Assembly: GCA_010094045.1 (NCBI GenBank)
Contig: ML986587.1
Span: 620,001-684,000, forward strand
Length of the DNA: 64,000 nucleotides
Source of the DNA: Lojkania enalia
Lineage: Eukaryota > Ascomycota > Dothideomycetes > Pleosporales
Reading direction: 5' to 3'
The notes below the pieces were generated by a model. The model ran no database searches. It was not told the origin of the DNA and was given only the letters and a program-made list of their open reading frames with translations. This document shows positions 38,002-49,880 of the stretch, in pieces. The position numbers were made by a program, and so were the translations under genes. Every line of letters begins with the position of its first letter. Within the stretch, counting starts at the first letter, position 1.

Positions 38002-41000
38002 ATGTACTCAGCCGCGAGGACAAGGGCTGGTGGCAGTATGGCAGAGGGTCTAGCACAGCGAAATAGTGCCGTTGCCAAACCGACAGGCTCTCCAGGGCCT
38101 GCTCATATCGATAGTGACCAGGAGAAGAGAAGACTTATGCCTGGGGAAACTGCAAGAAAGCTTCCATGGCTTGACGTCAAATGTACCTCGACTGCTTCAT
38201 CAAATAAGCCTATTTCTAGGGCGAGTACTCCGAGTTCAACCCCAAAAATCAGCAAACCCCTTCCAGTTACACAACGCTCACGGAATAGCCGGACACCTTC
38301 TTCACCTCTACCTAGACACCTCTCAACGCCGTTTCTCAAGGCCATTCCTGTGTTAGATTCAAACTCCAGTTTGCGCTGCGGCTCATTGAAAGCTCCAATT
38401 AAGCGGCATCCATATCCTACAGAACTCAGTAGAGTACCTTCTATTCCGAGGAGGGTATCACAGCGTCGTAATTATCCGATGAAGTCAGAAGTGCCTACCC
38501 CCCAAGATGAAGGAACCTCTGCTTTTCCTTTGGATAAACAAGGACCTTACGCGGTTAACTTTTCAAATGTGAATCAGTATGACGGCCAAACTAGTGATAA
38601 AGCTAAAACTGAAGACCTGGCGCCAGTTCCAGAACATCTGGAAACAGAACGCCTGGAGCCTGAACATCAAGGCCAAGAACATCAGGACACAGAACATTTG
38701 GAACGATCTACGACATCTGAGACCGTCCAAAGTTCTGTTCACCGCGAGGTACCGGCTATTTCATCTCCGCCGCGAGTTATCAAATCTGTTCAGATATCTC
38801 CTAGTCAGCCGATTCCACAACGGAAACCCCTTGGAAACACGAGTAGCCGAACGATCAGAACCACCATCGAAGACCTAGAGGATCTAGTCCAACAAGCAGT
38901 GCATATTGCAGAAGATACCTCAGATGAGGAGCATGTGGAAAAGTTGTATATTATCGTCGAAAATGCAACCAGAGCTGTACGAGAAGCTGCGGCGTTTCCG
39001 GAACTGTCTTCGATATTCAGGAGAACTTCTTTACAAGTACGTGGCTCTTGTGAAGAGGTTATTTAAAATTTGGCAGTATCTGATCACTCCCAGGAGTTTG
39101 TTCCAAAGTACGATGAGACCCAAAGCCTTTACAAGAACCCGACACCGACAACGTCTCCGAAACTACGCCTTCATGAATTTGGTGATTCAGTAGCCTTTGA
39201 TTGGGTATACAGAAATCGACAGAATAGAGAGCAGAGACGGACTTCTATTTCATCTGCTAATTCCAACTACTCACTTAGTTCACACAGTGACCTTAATATG
39301 CTTCTACCGAAGCCCGTTCAGACTGCATCACGAGAGCATGTCGACCATCTCAAGCGACCAGGTATATCCCGTGATGGCTCCAGGGGGCGAACAAGCCAAC
39401 GGATGGATAGTGTTCGAGCCACTGATGAAAGACATCGTCACTACCATAGGAGTGTTGGAAGTGTAGAAGATGGTTCAAGGCCGCGGCGTCGCGACGACGG
39501 TTCTTCCAGCTCCAGTCAATATGAATCAACGCCGAGTGGAGAAAAGGATATGGTAGTTCACCATGGTCCTCACAAGAGGAAACGATATACGAAAGACCTC
39601 AGCGTGCGTGAACAAATGCGCCATCACACATTTAGTCTCCACCGGCAGCATCGTAGACAACCTATTGCCAGGAACTGGGAGACTAGTAAGAAGCGTATAA
39701 CTGCAACTATTGCCTGCATGAACACATCGTTGCTTGGAATCATTGTTGGGATCTATGTAAGTGTTCATCTAGCTTGTCACCATGTTTTATCTCACAATAT
39801 CAAAGGCTGGCGAAGTACCACGCATTCAGTATGTACTGGCTGATGAGCAACATCACCACGTAATAGTAGGGAATGTTGTGTAAGTCATGGTTAGATGGTT
39901 TTAAAGAATTTGCTGACTGTGGTAGTTTGTATTTCGGTCTTGCTATCACTACTCTTGTTTTCTGGCCGCTACCCCTTCTTCATGGCCGGAAACCGTATAT
40001 ACTGGGTTCACTAGCGATAGCATTACCTTTGCAGTTTCCGCAGGCAGCTGTCGTTGGCGTCACGCGGTCACCAGCGTATGCACGTTTTCGGGCAGCATTA
40101 CTGGTAGCTCGCGCAGTCACGGGTCTTGTGCTCGGTTTTGCCAATGTTAACTTTGTCACTACTCTCCTAGATCTGTTTGGAGCTTCGTTACAAAGTAAAA
40201 ATCCGCACCAAGAAATTGTTTTAGCCAGCGATGTCCGAAGACACGGCGGTGGCATGGGTATCTGGCTCGGCATATGGTCTTGGTGTTGGATTGGATCTGT
40301 CGCTATCGGATTTCAGATCGGTGCTGCCATCATTGAAAATTTGACCCCGGATTGGGGCTTCTATATCACCGTCATCATCCTGGGCGTTGCACTACTCCTC
40401 AATATCCTTGCTCCTGAGACTCGTCGCTCTGCTAATCGACAATCTATAACCGAAGTCTATGATCGTGATGAGAACTTTATTGCCCGGAGAGTAAAAAGAG
40501 GTGAAATCAAGTTACATTTGGGCCCAGAAGGCCCGAAATACTGGTTCGAAGAAGTTTGGGCGGGCTTGAAGCTGACAACCATGATGATGTGCCAAGCGGG
40601 CTTTGCGGTCCTGGCTTTCTATCTCGGCTGGATATATGCTCAGATTGTGCTGGTCATTGTTCTTCTCGGCTCACTTCTCTCGCGGGACTATAGATGGTAT
40701 CCACGGTATGTCGGCGCGGGAGTCATCTCGATCGCAATCGGCGCCCTCCTCGCAGTACCCCTTACTAAAGCTGGCCTCTTCTCCCGCGAACGCAAAACTC
40801 CGTTTCGCACTGATAGTATGACTTTTCAAAAGCAAGTAACCTGGTCCTCGCATCTCGTCCGCCGCATTATCTTCACCCTTGCTTTGCCTCTCATGGGCAT
40901 TGCGTATACCGTCTCTTCAGCCGGGCGTCCAAAACCCTATCTAGTCCCTATAGTTTTCGCCGGTGCGGTGGGCTTCCTAAGTGTCCTTGCTATCTCGGAA

Positions 41001-41531
41001 TGTCATGGGATCATCATGGAAACGTTTGATACTTGCGACCTCCAACCCGGCGTCAATACACGGCATCGCCTCCAATCTATGGCCGTCCAAGACCGACGTC
41101 GCCGCACAAACTACTCCTCATTCCCGCGTATCACAGCCGGAATCTTCGCATCTCAAACCCTGGCTTTCGTGTTCGCCGCCGTGGCCACAGAAGTCGGCGG
41201 TATTATGACTCGTCGTATGGGTGCGCAGGCTTCTACCGGCGTCACTGCCGGCATCCTCCTCGCATTAACGATTCTCCTGACTGCCGTCTTGTGGCGGTAT
41301 AAAAATGTCCAGGTCATCCCCAATTATACATTTGGGACGAAACGGGACTCAAGAGCTTGGGCGGAGTTTAGGGAACTGGAGAAGAAGGATTGGAAGCCTG
41401 TTGTTATTGGAAATCCGTCGGGCAAAGTAAGGAGGATGAGTGTACTTGAGCTGGGGGGATTAAGTAGGTGGACGGAGATTAGGAAGCTGAATTTTCTTGT
41501 TCGGAGAGATGGTGGAGGTGGGTGGTGGTAG
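38002..41531 (+). CDS. Large fungal MFS transporter with long cytosolic N-terminus
   Basis: Exons 38002-39036, 39094-39756, 39806-39879 and 39926-41531 join in phase to 1125 aa. The first half is hydrophilic, rich in Ser/Pro/Arg and probably disordered, with an acidic helix (EDLEDLVQQAVHIAEDTSDE), a degenerate EHL/EHQ repeat and a basic patch before the membrane domain. The transporter half begins ITATIACMNTSLLGIIVGIY and AGEVPRIQYVLAD, then FWPLPLLHGRKPYILG (MFS-type loop), LGFANVNFVTTLLDLFGASL and RRHGGGMGIWLGIWSWC. Later come FSRERKTPFRTDSMTF, AISECHGIIMETFDTCDL and AQASTGVTAG. This matches a conserved Pezizomycotina MFS group often labelled polyamine or multidrug transporter; the substrate is unproven. 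The first ATG is 38002; an upstream exon is possible. Confidence 0.82.
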
Positions 41532-42818
41532 GATATTCGATCGGCCTGGACGGTATGGTGGAGGATATGAGAGTAGGGGATACGTTGAGGTTGGGTTGGA
41601 AATTGTAGCTCGTTGGAGATGGATAGGCTATACTTTTATTATATTTTTATGCCGAGGAGAGGCCTTCGAGCTCAATTTTAGAATCCTCCCGTGTACATGT
41701 TCCCAGTATGTGATTCGCAGTAGCGGTCATTCGCTATTGCATGATTGGACTAGCATCGACACCGGCATGTTGATGTCTATATATAATCAGAAAAATTTGA
41801 GATACGTTGCTTCCATGCAAATACTACCCAACGCACATCCTATCTGAGATATCTCTGGATATTGAATCCACCTATTAATAATTCCACCCTCCCCCCGCCC
41901 CTGTCAAATTCTTCAAAATCTATGACCCGCATTCCAGAGAGACAAGGAACAATACCTCACCATAGAATAGGCTGTCACTCATAAGATGTAAATATTCCAG
42001 ACACCTCCCGAGTAGTACTATCAATCTAGACCGTAATTTATTAACGCGTTTGTACTTCCTCTAAATAGGAATTAATATATCTGTGTCTACTTGCTACTTT
42101 TAATAAGCTGTTAACGCCCCGCCTGGCAGTTAATTGCGATTTGTGTAGAAGCGGTTCAGTAGCTTGAAACAGTGTAACGAAAATGATATTGGTTTCTAAT
42201 GTAATACGGAGGATACCCGAGGTTGCGGAGACGAGGGGGCCGACGTCGGTGCTAGTGCCCGCTGCTGATGATGGCGTCGATGTGAGTTATTTTTGTTGGG
42301 GGATTGAAGGATTTATAGAGCGCTTTCGGCGTCAGTCTTGATGAAATTATCAAGTTTGATGTGATGAGCTTGCTTCCTCCGGCTATAGGGATTAGAGTGA
42401 GTTCCTTTGAAACTAGGGTACTGGAGCCTCAGACGACATTAATGATCATGTTATCTAGGCAGGTTAGGAATGCTCCGAGGATGCTGGAGCCTATTTCCAT
42501 GCTTATACTTAGCTTGGGTGGAATTCGGGTAATGTTGATAGTGATATAACTCGGCTAGGGACGGCGATGAATGTAGAGCCTGACATAGGGGATGTTTAGC
42601 TAGATTATTGCATTTTTGTAGAGGTAGGAGTGTTGTTTTAAATATGTATCGCATTTCCCTTACTGTGTTCAAGATAGAGAGATATTAGGCGGTATTAGTA
42701 AGGGGTGCAGCATTCACGGTAGAGAGTCTCCTTTAAGGAAATTATTGTTAAGAGGAGTCAGAGGGCCCTTCTACATAATCAACGTAGTTGATCACTCTTT
42801 AATATCTTCATGACCGGC
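41532..42818. other. Left edge of AT-rich island, no gene
   Basis: Base composition shifts to AT-rich and stop codons become dense. No coding sequence was recognised. This marks the border between euchromatin and the decayed island that runs to about 56.7 kb. Confidence 0.55.
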
Positions 42819-43207
42819 CTATAACGCGTTCCACTAGTTAGCTGCGAACCCCACTAAAACCACAACGCGCTTTCTACCAGAACTATTATAGCACCACAAC
42901 GACACAATTAATTGCTTCAAAAAGGAGGGAGGCTATCCTTTACAGCTAGTACTTACTCTAAGGATCTATATTAGAGCCTTAACAGGCTAGCATACCTATA
43001 TAATGTGCTAGAATTGACGCTTGGAACGCAAGTAAATAGTACTTAGCCTTAATATTAAATACGCTTAGGGAAGCGAAAGTTTCTAGAGATAGAGGGACAG
43101 TCTCTAGTAAGCTGGATCCTAACTCTCGATTAACGCAGTTTTCTACTTATATTATTAATATACAATATATAGTAGATACGCTACTTACTACTCACGGCTA
43201 GATTCTC

Positions 43208-43380
43208 CCTACTTACTGTAAGGGTATATATACTATTCTACACCCAATGATCAGCGATATTGATTATTATGTTAGAAGTACGGCTCTACACCACTATACT
43301 ACTGCAACCAAAAGGTACGAATAATTAATATTGCCGATTATTGGGTGTAGAATAGTATATATACCCTTACAGTAAGTAGG
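43208..43380. repeat. Palindromic MITE-like element, copy 1
   Basis: This 173-bp element has two inverted arms of about 60 bp (from 43208 and to 43380) beginning CCTACTTACTGTAAGGG and differing only by a few transitions. A spacer of about 50 bp lies between them. The spacer, read on the minus strand, contains GCAGTAGTATAGTGGTGTAG, which resembles a tRNA D-arm/A-box. It has no coding capacity. It lies inside the Fot1-like element. Confidence 0.75.
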
Positions 43381-43511
43381 TAACAGCTATTAAATATATT
43401 AAGGTAACTAGCTAGTATATCCTATTCTTTCTAATCTACTCTACTAAACATTATTAAAATATCTAGTATAGGCTACTACTAACTAGTTAGAAGCTAACTA
43501 TAAGTAGTAAT

Positions 43512-43714
43512 TGTGGTGAGAGGCGAATCTTGTCTTAGGGAGGGAGATGAGGAGCTGAACTGGTTGATTGAAGAGGGGCAGTGGGCTATATTTATGTACA
43601 TGAAAAAGGGTATATCAGCTAATATCCAGCGTGATATCCGGCGTGATATCGACCGTGATATCGTACGTCGATATCTGATACAGCTCGGCAGACTAGCCAA
43701 AAATCCCCATAACA
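43512..43714 (+). mobile_element. Solo LTR, copy A, with 5-bp target duplication
   Basis: This 203-bp unit begins TG and ends CA, with GTAAT directly before it (43507-43511) and directly after it (43715-43719). That is a perfect 5-bp target-site duplication, as LTR elements make. A TATATTTATG box lies inside at about 43587. Three 12-bp CGTGATATC units lie at about 43630-43665. No internal retrotransposon region is present, so it is a solo LTR or a very small LTR-like element. It is inserted in the Fot1-like transposon. Confidence 0.8.
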
Positions 43715-44304
43715 GTAATAGCTAATTTATAGCTAGGTTTAGCATATAAATAATTATATAAAAGCTTGTACCTAGAGAGCCTATTATCTACTTATCTTGG
43801 ACAGCTATAGTAGCTATGCTATAACTAAGTTTAACTAGTACTATATAGAATATAAGATAGTTATACTCTATATCCTAGCTTATACGTCGTATCGCCTACA
43901 GCCACTTAACGTTAGCTACTACTTACCTCTTAAGACTAGTATAATAGACTAGTATAATGGATCATAGCGTAGTAATAATAGATAGAGTAGCAGGGCTAAA
44001 ATGTCCGTATATTCTCTATTCTCAGAGCGGACATAGATGAATCGCTACCGTTACTGCGGGGTACAATTCGGCTATTTCAACCCGTGACTCAGAACTATAA
44101 GATATTACAACTAGCTACAACCTTAAGGTAGTAGAGCTAGCTTACTAAGGCATCTATCATGTTAATAAGAAGGAATTCTTAGTCCTATATATAAGAGCTT
44201 ACCCCTCTATCTTCTCTAAGTAGAATATGAAGAGTAGATTTCTAGCTACTTAAAATTAGAAGCTATGTAAGGCCAAATACTATAAAACTTAGAAGAAACA
44301 GCAG

Positions 44305-44409
44305 CCTACTATAAGGGTATATATACTATTCTACGCCTATAATCGGTGATATTAATCATTCGTACCTTTTGGTTGCAGTAGCGCAGTGGTGTAGAGCCGT
44401 ACTTCTGAC
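44305..44409. repeat. Half copy of the palindromic MITE, copy 2
   Basis: One arm plus the spacer of the 43208-43380 element, in the opposite orientation (CCTACTATAAGGGTATATATAC, then GTACCTTTTGGTTGCAGTAG and so on). The second arm is absent: homology stops just after CGTACTTCTGAC. The sequence beyond forms CTTCT-GACACCT-AGAAG, a 5-bp stem with a 7-nt loop like an anticodon arm. Differences from copy 1 are mostly transitions. Confidence 0.65.
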
Positions 44410-45329
44410 ACCTAGAAGGTATATAGCTAATAACGGTATCCCAAGTAGTAAGGAGGGTTGGCTTCTAATTGAAATTACTGAATAAGCTAAGGAGAAGGAG
44501 GGTTAGAGAGAGGCTACTTAGGTGCGCTAGCGCGCACTATGAACCTGTTTAAACTGTTATGTACAAGGCTATAATCGGCTACAATACCCTATTAGGTAGA
44601 GAAGCTATATACTTAGTTTGAATTTATTCTATTGCAACACTGAGCAATTCACTAAGGCGCGTTATGATTTTAGCAGGGTTCGCAGCTGACTGGTGGAACG
44701 CGTTATAGGAAACTGAGTAATGTCTAATCAACAGTGATTAACTCTTTGTGAAGGCTATAGCATAGCTACATTTGAGTATCACTTCTGCTTAAGGGCTTAG
44801 TGCGGTACCTGCTCTGTAAGAATTTCATAGAAGGGTCGGCCTTACAAGACATATGGCGAACTCATAATTGGAAGAAAGGCATCCTTAAGTAGCCTTTCGC
44901 ATGCCTAATATGCCATCATAAAGGAAAGGGATCGATGGAACTGATGTATGGTATAATTATGTTGCGTTAGTTTATGGCAAGATTAAAGCCCTATACTTTC
45001 CATCTAATTAACTCTACTCGCCCAATTTATTGTGTGAGAAGCAAATAAGACCTCCATATAGGGAAGCAAAAGGGAATGGGTATTTATAAATGAAACTGGA
45101 ATCGCGCGAAAGGGATCTACAACCCACTTTCTGGAAATGGACAAGTTCTGAGGTGCTACTTTACTGACACTCTTTTTCCTTGACAAAATTGTACCTGGGA
45201 AAAGAGATGCAAGATTATCGATAAGGAAGAAATTCGAAACTCGTCATTTCAAATTGCTTCTCCGTTACTAGGAGTAGCAAGGGTAAGAGCTTTGTTTCGA
45301 GCTTACGATTTCTGCGGAATAGAATGAAA

Positions 45330-46690
45330 CTACTCGCTGCCTTTATCAAGTAACGTGAACTGCCTGGTGTTAATTGACTTCTGATTCCCCTGGATCATTT
45401 CACTCGTCGCCTTGCCGCCTCCCGGTCCGAGTGTGAAGCGGTCGAGGAGGTGCCCGAAGCTCGAGAAAACGCCGCCTTCGGAAGGCGCGTTTATTGAGTC
45501 CATAGCTGAAAACAGCTTCTTTGATGGGACTTTCATCATCACTGGCAAACTATTAATTGCCTGGGGCATATATACCCTTCCGCTTGATAGCGGACCTTGA
45601 GAATGTTTGCTAAAATTGCTGTACTTGCCAGTAAGTCGCTCCAGGTCTTCCAAGTCCTTAGAACTTGGAGTTACATCCTCCGGAAGCAGTGGTAGCAAGC
45701 TAGACTCCACGAATAACTTTGTAGAGAACAGTTCAACATCGGTAGATTAAGAGAGATGGGGATCCTGATCGCCTTAAAGTGCACAGCTGAGCTAGACTTG
45801 CTTGGAAACGTACGGTTGCATTTCGTCGTTTGTCTCCAGTATTAGAAGCCAGCTTTAAGCTAGTTGCTTCTCTCGCATTGGTATCCTAAATTCAGCATTT
45901 TAGAAGAGAGCGCTAAACACTCGGTCTAATTAAAAACCGGGCGATATAACCGGATTGTGGCGAGGAACGTTCGTACTCGATTGTGCGCTTCCGGTCTAGA
46001 TCGGAACAAAGGAGAGTACGATAGAGTTGGGTTCGGTATAAACTTTCGTCGCGGTAGAGTTGAGCATGAATCTGGCGTTAAGGTTTATGGACCCATCTTT
46101 AAGGAAATTGTAGAACTTGCGGGCTTAGATATGTTAATCTTACGTATCTTGTGAAATCTAGGGAAAGAGGTGAGGAGGGATTCGACCCACATTATTACTG
46201 CGTCAGAGCCATCAGATATTAAACTGGCTTGCCAACTAGAATCTGGCTTGAACCACTTGGTTATATCCAAAGAGGCTTCTTACCACTTTACAGGAAATAG
46301 AAGCTTCGGGTAGGATGGGTTATATCCGCTAGAGAAGACAGTATGGATTTTTAAAGTGCAGTACCCGAAGCGGTTTTGGTTATCGTTTTCGGACGTTGTT
46401 GAAAAGAGATTATACGAGAGTCTCGCGGGGGATTTTGTCTTCTTGCTAAAGGCGTATGTTCCAATTACTCCCTCGTTTTACCCCGAGGCCCCGGCACAGA
46501 TTGTAGGGGAGGGGTCAACGAGGAGAACGCGACCTTGAGCCCTAGTATAGGTAGACCGGGTTTCTGCTCTTTCTCCGCAAGCGCCAAATAATACGCCGTA
46601 GAGAGTCTAGTAATACCACCACCTAAGATTATAGTAGATTTGAGGTTATCCTGTAACAAAGCCGCCGTGCTATTGGATTGGAGCAATTGT
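45330..46690 (-). pseudogene. FAD-dependent oxidoreductase (DAO-type) pseudogene
   Basis: Broken gene of the D-amino-acid-oxidase-like FAD oxidoreductase family (PF01266 type). The N-terminal Rossmann motif TIILGGGITRLSTAYYLAL lies at about 46640-46590. A shift of frame follows, then VLLVDPSPTICAGASG with an in-frame stop just after it. The middle part is badly degraded. The C-terminal third is still open (about 45710-45330) and contains YMPQAINSLPVMMKVPS and FTLGPGGGKATSEMIQ, matching the family's substrate loop and second FAD motif. Frameshifts and stops rule out a full product. It was probably an ordinary host gene caught in the decaying island, not a transposon gene. Confidence 0.65.
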
Positions 46691-47269
46691 TGGAGGAATG
46701 GCTAGGAGACAGGAGCCGAGGAAACAGTGAATGAAGGCGATATAATATAGCACTCGACAACATGCATTGAGTATCTAGATGAAGATGGGAGGATACCAGA
46801 TACTCCGTGATGGATGGCTTGGAGAATCGGTCATAGCCTTGGTACGGTTACGGACCAACCTCTCGTATCTCACGCAGAGTATAAGCACCCGCCCCAGATG
46901 CAGATCAAATATTATCACCCTATTTGCCTTCTTCTCCTTCGCCTTTATTGCGGTTGGCTAATGCTAATATGTAGCCTTGCGACGACACGCAGGTTCACTC
47001 AGGTACTTGGGGTAACATCCGCTTAGTGGAGATAAGCCAAATCTAACGCGTTAATAGAGACGTATGCTCATGCTACTCCTAAAGATGGTGATACCTTGCC
47101 TGAGCGCTCGTGTACTTTTTGGCGTAGGCGGATTTCGATCGCAGTCCCTAGAACGTTGTTCGAATATTAGCGTGACTAACGATTAGTAGAGTACTTCTCG
47201 GATCGGGCTGCTATAGGTAGCCGGAACCCTCCGTCTGTCATTTACCCTTTCGAGGTTTTATTACCTTCT

Positions 47270-48600
47270 TCCACTCGAGAAATATAAGATCGTAAACCCT
47301 TCCATATCAACGTTTCCAAAGGAGGTATACCAGGCGGAGCTCACACAACGAAGAGTCGCAGCTTCCTGACGGCTCAACGAGACCGTAATTCTTATAAGTA
47401 AGCTACATTACTGCTTCTTAGACACTCAGGGTGCTTTTGTTCGCCATATACTAACAGTCTAGTCAGGTCGTGCTATATAATTATCCTAGAAAACTTATGT
47501 GTGAGGGCGAATATGAATCACTTAAAGCTATGTATGCCGTAGTACTTTTATTCATCCCTGAGGTGTACGGTTGGGGAGCTAAGAACAATCCGGGATACTT
47601 CTTGCCCGCAAAATTTTAGGGAAGTCGGGCAGCAACTATCAGATCTACCAAGACTTACTGTGTGGCTTGCGGAGCCACATAATTTAATACCCCCCCGGAC
47701 TAGAAAATTTGGATTTCATGTAACAATATGCCATGGCAATTTGTCTCAATTTATTGGCTGGGAAGAACCTTTAACTGTGATGTTCTCAAAGATTCTTGCG
47801 AGAGCTATAGATCTTGATAAGGAGAAACGTGGGTATTGGTCCGAGTTTAGCGCGTATCGGAGACTGCTGTTCGACTACGTTATTCTCTGGCTGTTAAAGC
47901 CGCTTGAGTCCGAAGGAAGAAGTGTTAATCCATACCTTATTTGTCAGAGCTGGCTGGCTCTGATGAGGGTTGGAAAAAACTGCGTCTATTGACTAGAAAT
48001 GCGAGACATGCTACATATATATCCCTGGACCTGCCAAGGGGCTAACTGTAAATAGCTTAGCCGTAACATTATTCACGGCGATATCTGGGACGAGAACTGT
48101 GCTGATGATATGAACACCGGTGAGCCATTTGTGTTTGATGCTAGCTTACTCTATGCTCATAATGAGTACGAAATCGGATATTGGCGACTACCGAGGCATC
48201 GCCTTAGCAACAGAACCTATGTTCGTGAATATAAGAAACATCTTCCTGTCTCCGAGCCTGGTAAGATCGCCTTCCAATCTAAGCACATGCCCTAATGTTT
48301 CAGTAGAAGAGGATTGGGACGACCGAGATTTTCTCTATTTAATGCGTTTCAGCATCTTCTGTTCCGTATTGATAACTTCGAGCGGTTAGCGCCCAGTGTA
48401 AGTTAGTATGATTTGATGATCACTGCATTCAATATTACTAACGATATTATAAGTGTCTTCGGAGACATGAAGACATTGTGTAAGAAATTTTGTCCTAAGG
48501 AAATCAAGAAAGTAGAAGCGCAATTCTACACCCGCGGTGTACGCCTATTAACTGATGGTGCAAATGTCGAAGAGGAGGAAGAGGAAAGCGATGAGAATTA
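47270..48600 (+). pseudogene. Fructosamine-3-kinase-like pseudogene
   Basis: Relic of the fungal fructosamine/ketosamine-3-kinase-like family (PF03881 type), which phosphorylates protein-bound or free Amadori sugars. Recognisable pieces in order are QLPDGSTRP (about 47360), LKAMYAV with IPEVYGWGAKNNPGYFLPAKF (about 47530-47619), FGFHVTICHGNLSQF (about 47700), the catalytic loop NIIHGDIWDENCADDMNTGE (about 48065-48124), then FDASLLYAHNEYEIGYWRLP, RHRLSNRTYVREYKKHLPVS and EDWDDRDFLYLMRFS. The tail ends EEEESDEN at 48600. Stops and frameshifts lie between pieces, for example TAG after LPAKF. An intron-like stretch ends near 48055. The catalytic HGD is intact, so decay is recent relative to the flanks. 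Confidence 0.75.
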
Positions 48601-48879
48601 GCCTATGATATTTTTATCTGTAAAGTATCGGGGTAGATGAGGAGAAGACCTGTGTTGATTCATATCTATTGAGGATAAGGGCTATTTATACTGTCTATCC
48701 TAGGTATCACATAATATTAGGGCTAATCTATAATAGGGATAGTGCGATATATATAACGTTGCACTATCTTTTAGCTATGAAGAACTATAGGCGTAAATAG
48801 GTAACTTGTAGACGGTTTTCTTTACATAGCTCGAATTTTACCAAGAATACATCTTACTCTTAGGGATCTGTGTGGTATT

Positions 48880-49880
48880 TCGTTCTAAACTTATCACAAC
48901 AAGCCTAATTTTGGGACCGCTATAAGTCGAAGGACCCCGGCACTCCGCACGCTCTTCTAATGGCAACTTATCCTTCGCTTAATCTTTTGATAGCTTCCGT
49001 GAAAGTAATAATAAGGAGCTATATTCTCGTATTTCTTCAATACTCAGTCGAGTACTTAGTAGGATGGCTTCCATCATTTTGGTAAGGGGTCAGGACACCC
49101 CAATTAAGTCGCGCAGGACATTGACCAAGAATACTACCTCAGCTAGAAGCGCTACTACAATAACACGACCCACGATAACGTGACGTTAAGTGAAGTTCTT
49201 AGGATTAACGGTGAGAGAGACTTAGATATTCTATTAGAGTAGAAATTAAACATACCTAGCCTAGGCAGAATCTAGGGGGATTTTAGTCTGAGTTCTTTTA
49301 GACTGTTTCCTGGGCAGCAGAGAAATCTATCCAACTAAACCTCTTCGAAGCCATCCAGATTCCTCTATTACAACTTCAAGAGCTTATAAAAAAGCGGCAC
49401 ATTACTTTTCGGCCGGGAGATATATTGTTCACCCGAACAGGCTTTACGGAGGCCTACGATGTACTTATAGAAGCGGGTCAAGTAGCGCTTTCGCAACGCT
49501 TAACAGCTAGTTTCTCTGGTGTAGAGTTATCAGAGGCGACATTTCGCTCTCTTTGGGAAAGCCAATTTGCTGTAGTTGCTGGAGATTCATCTTCATTCGA
49601 GTGAAGCCCACCAGTCGGCTCGGATGCAGACGATAGATTTGTGCTGTATGAGTGGCTTTTAGCAGGACAAGGAATGTCGATTGGGGAGATGTTTGATCTG
49701 GAAAGGCTCAGCGAAACTTGCTAGAAGCTTGGAAGACATAGCCTTTTCGTGAACAGTATGCCACTCAAGGTCAGCCCGTCGAGGTTCTTCTAACCTTTAT
49801 AGTGTTGCCAGTAGGTTAATTCCATTCTAGGTTCCCGGAGGTGTAGCTAGCCCGCCTAATGCCGTTGACATATTTTAGTG
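48880..49880 (+). pseudogene. Cyclase-family (kynurenine-formamidase-like) pseudogene
   Basis: Relic of the metal-dependent cyclase/formamidase family (PF04199 type). Near 49071 the reading gives GFHHFGKGSGHPN, then a TAA where CAA is expected, then VAQDIDQEYY and YYNNTTHDNV. A long open segment at about 49370-49600 reads LIKKRHITFRPGDILFTRTG, FTEAYDVLIEAGQVALSQRL, FSGVELSEATFRSLWES and QFAVVAGDSSSFE. EWLLAGQGMSIGEMFDLERL follows a short gap. VPGGVASPPNAVDIF, the family's usual C-terminal motif, lies at about 49828-49876 after an intron-like insert. Stop codons (TGA, TAG, TAA) interrupt it, so it is inactive. Confidence 0.7.

Larger units (their letters stand above)
42819..44709 (+). mobile_element. 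Decayed Fot1/pogo-like DNA transposon with nested insertions
   Basis: Outer inverted repeats of about 55 bp, 42819-42873 and 44654-44709, match with only C/T and G/A differences apart from one end base. The outer span is 1.9 kb, close to Fot1 elements, although part of that is nested insertions. Inside, on the plus strand, translated pieces match the pogo/Fot1 (DDxD) transposase C-terminal region: a segment with YRLQPLNVSYYLPLK at about 43880-43935 (compare the family's HLLQPLDVG), and GIYHVNKKEFLVLYIRAY at about 44148-44201, followed by a region resembling NI.SGF.ATGLVP. Many TAA/TAG codons lie where CAA/CAG are expected. The element is interrupted by a palindromic MITE (43208-43380), a solo LTR (43512-43714) and a half MITE (44305 on). 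The copy is dead. Confidence 0.65.

Noticed and set aside
43494..43725. Small open frames (68-70 codons) on both strands over solo LTR copy A
   Set aside because: They translate the LTR and its 12-bp repeats (periodic RDI pattern). Not a gene.
46356..46538. Plus-strand open frame over the FAD oxidoreductase relic
   Set aside because: The minus strand carries recognisable FAD-oxidase motifs at the same place. The plus frame has none.
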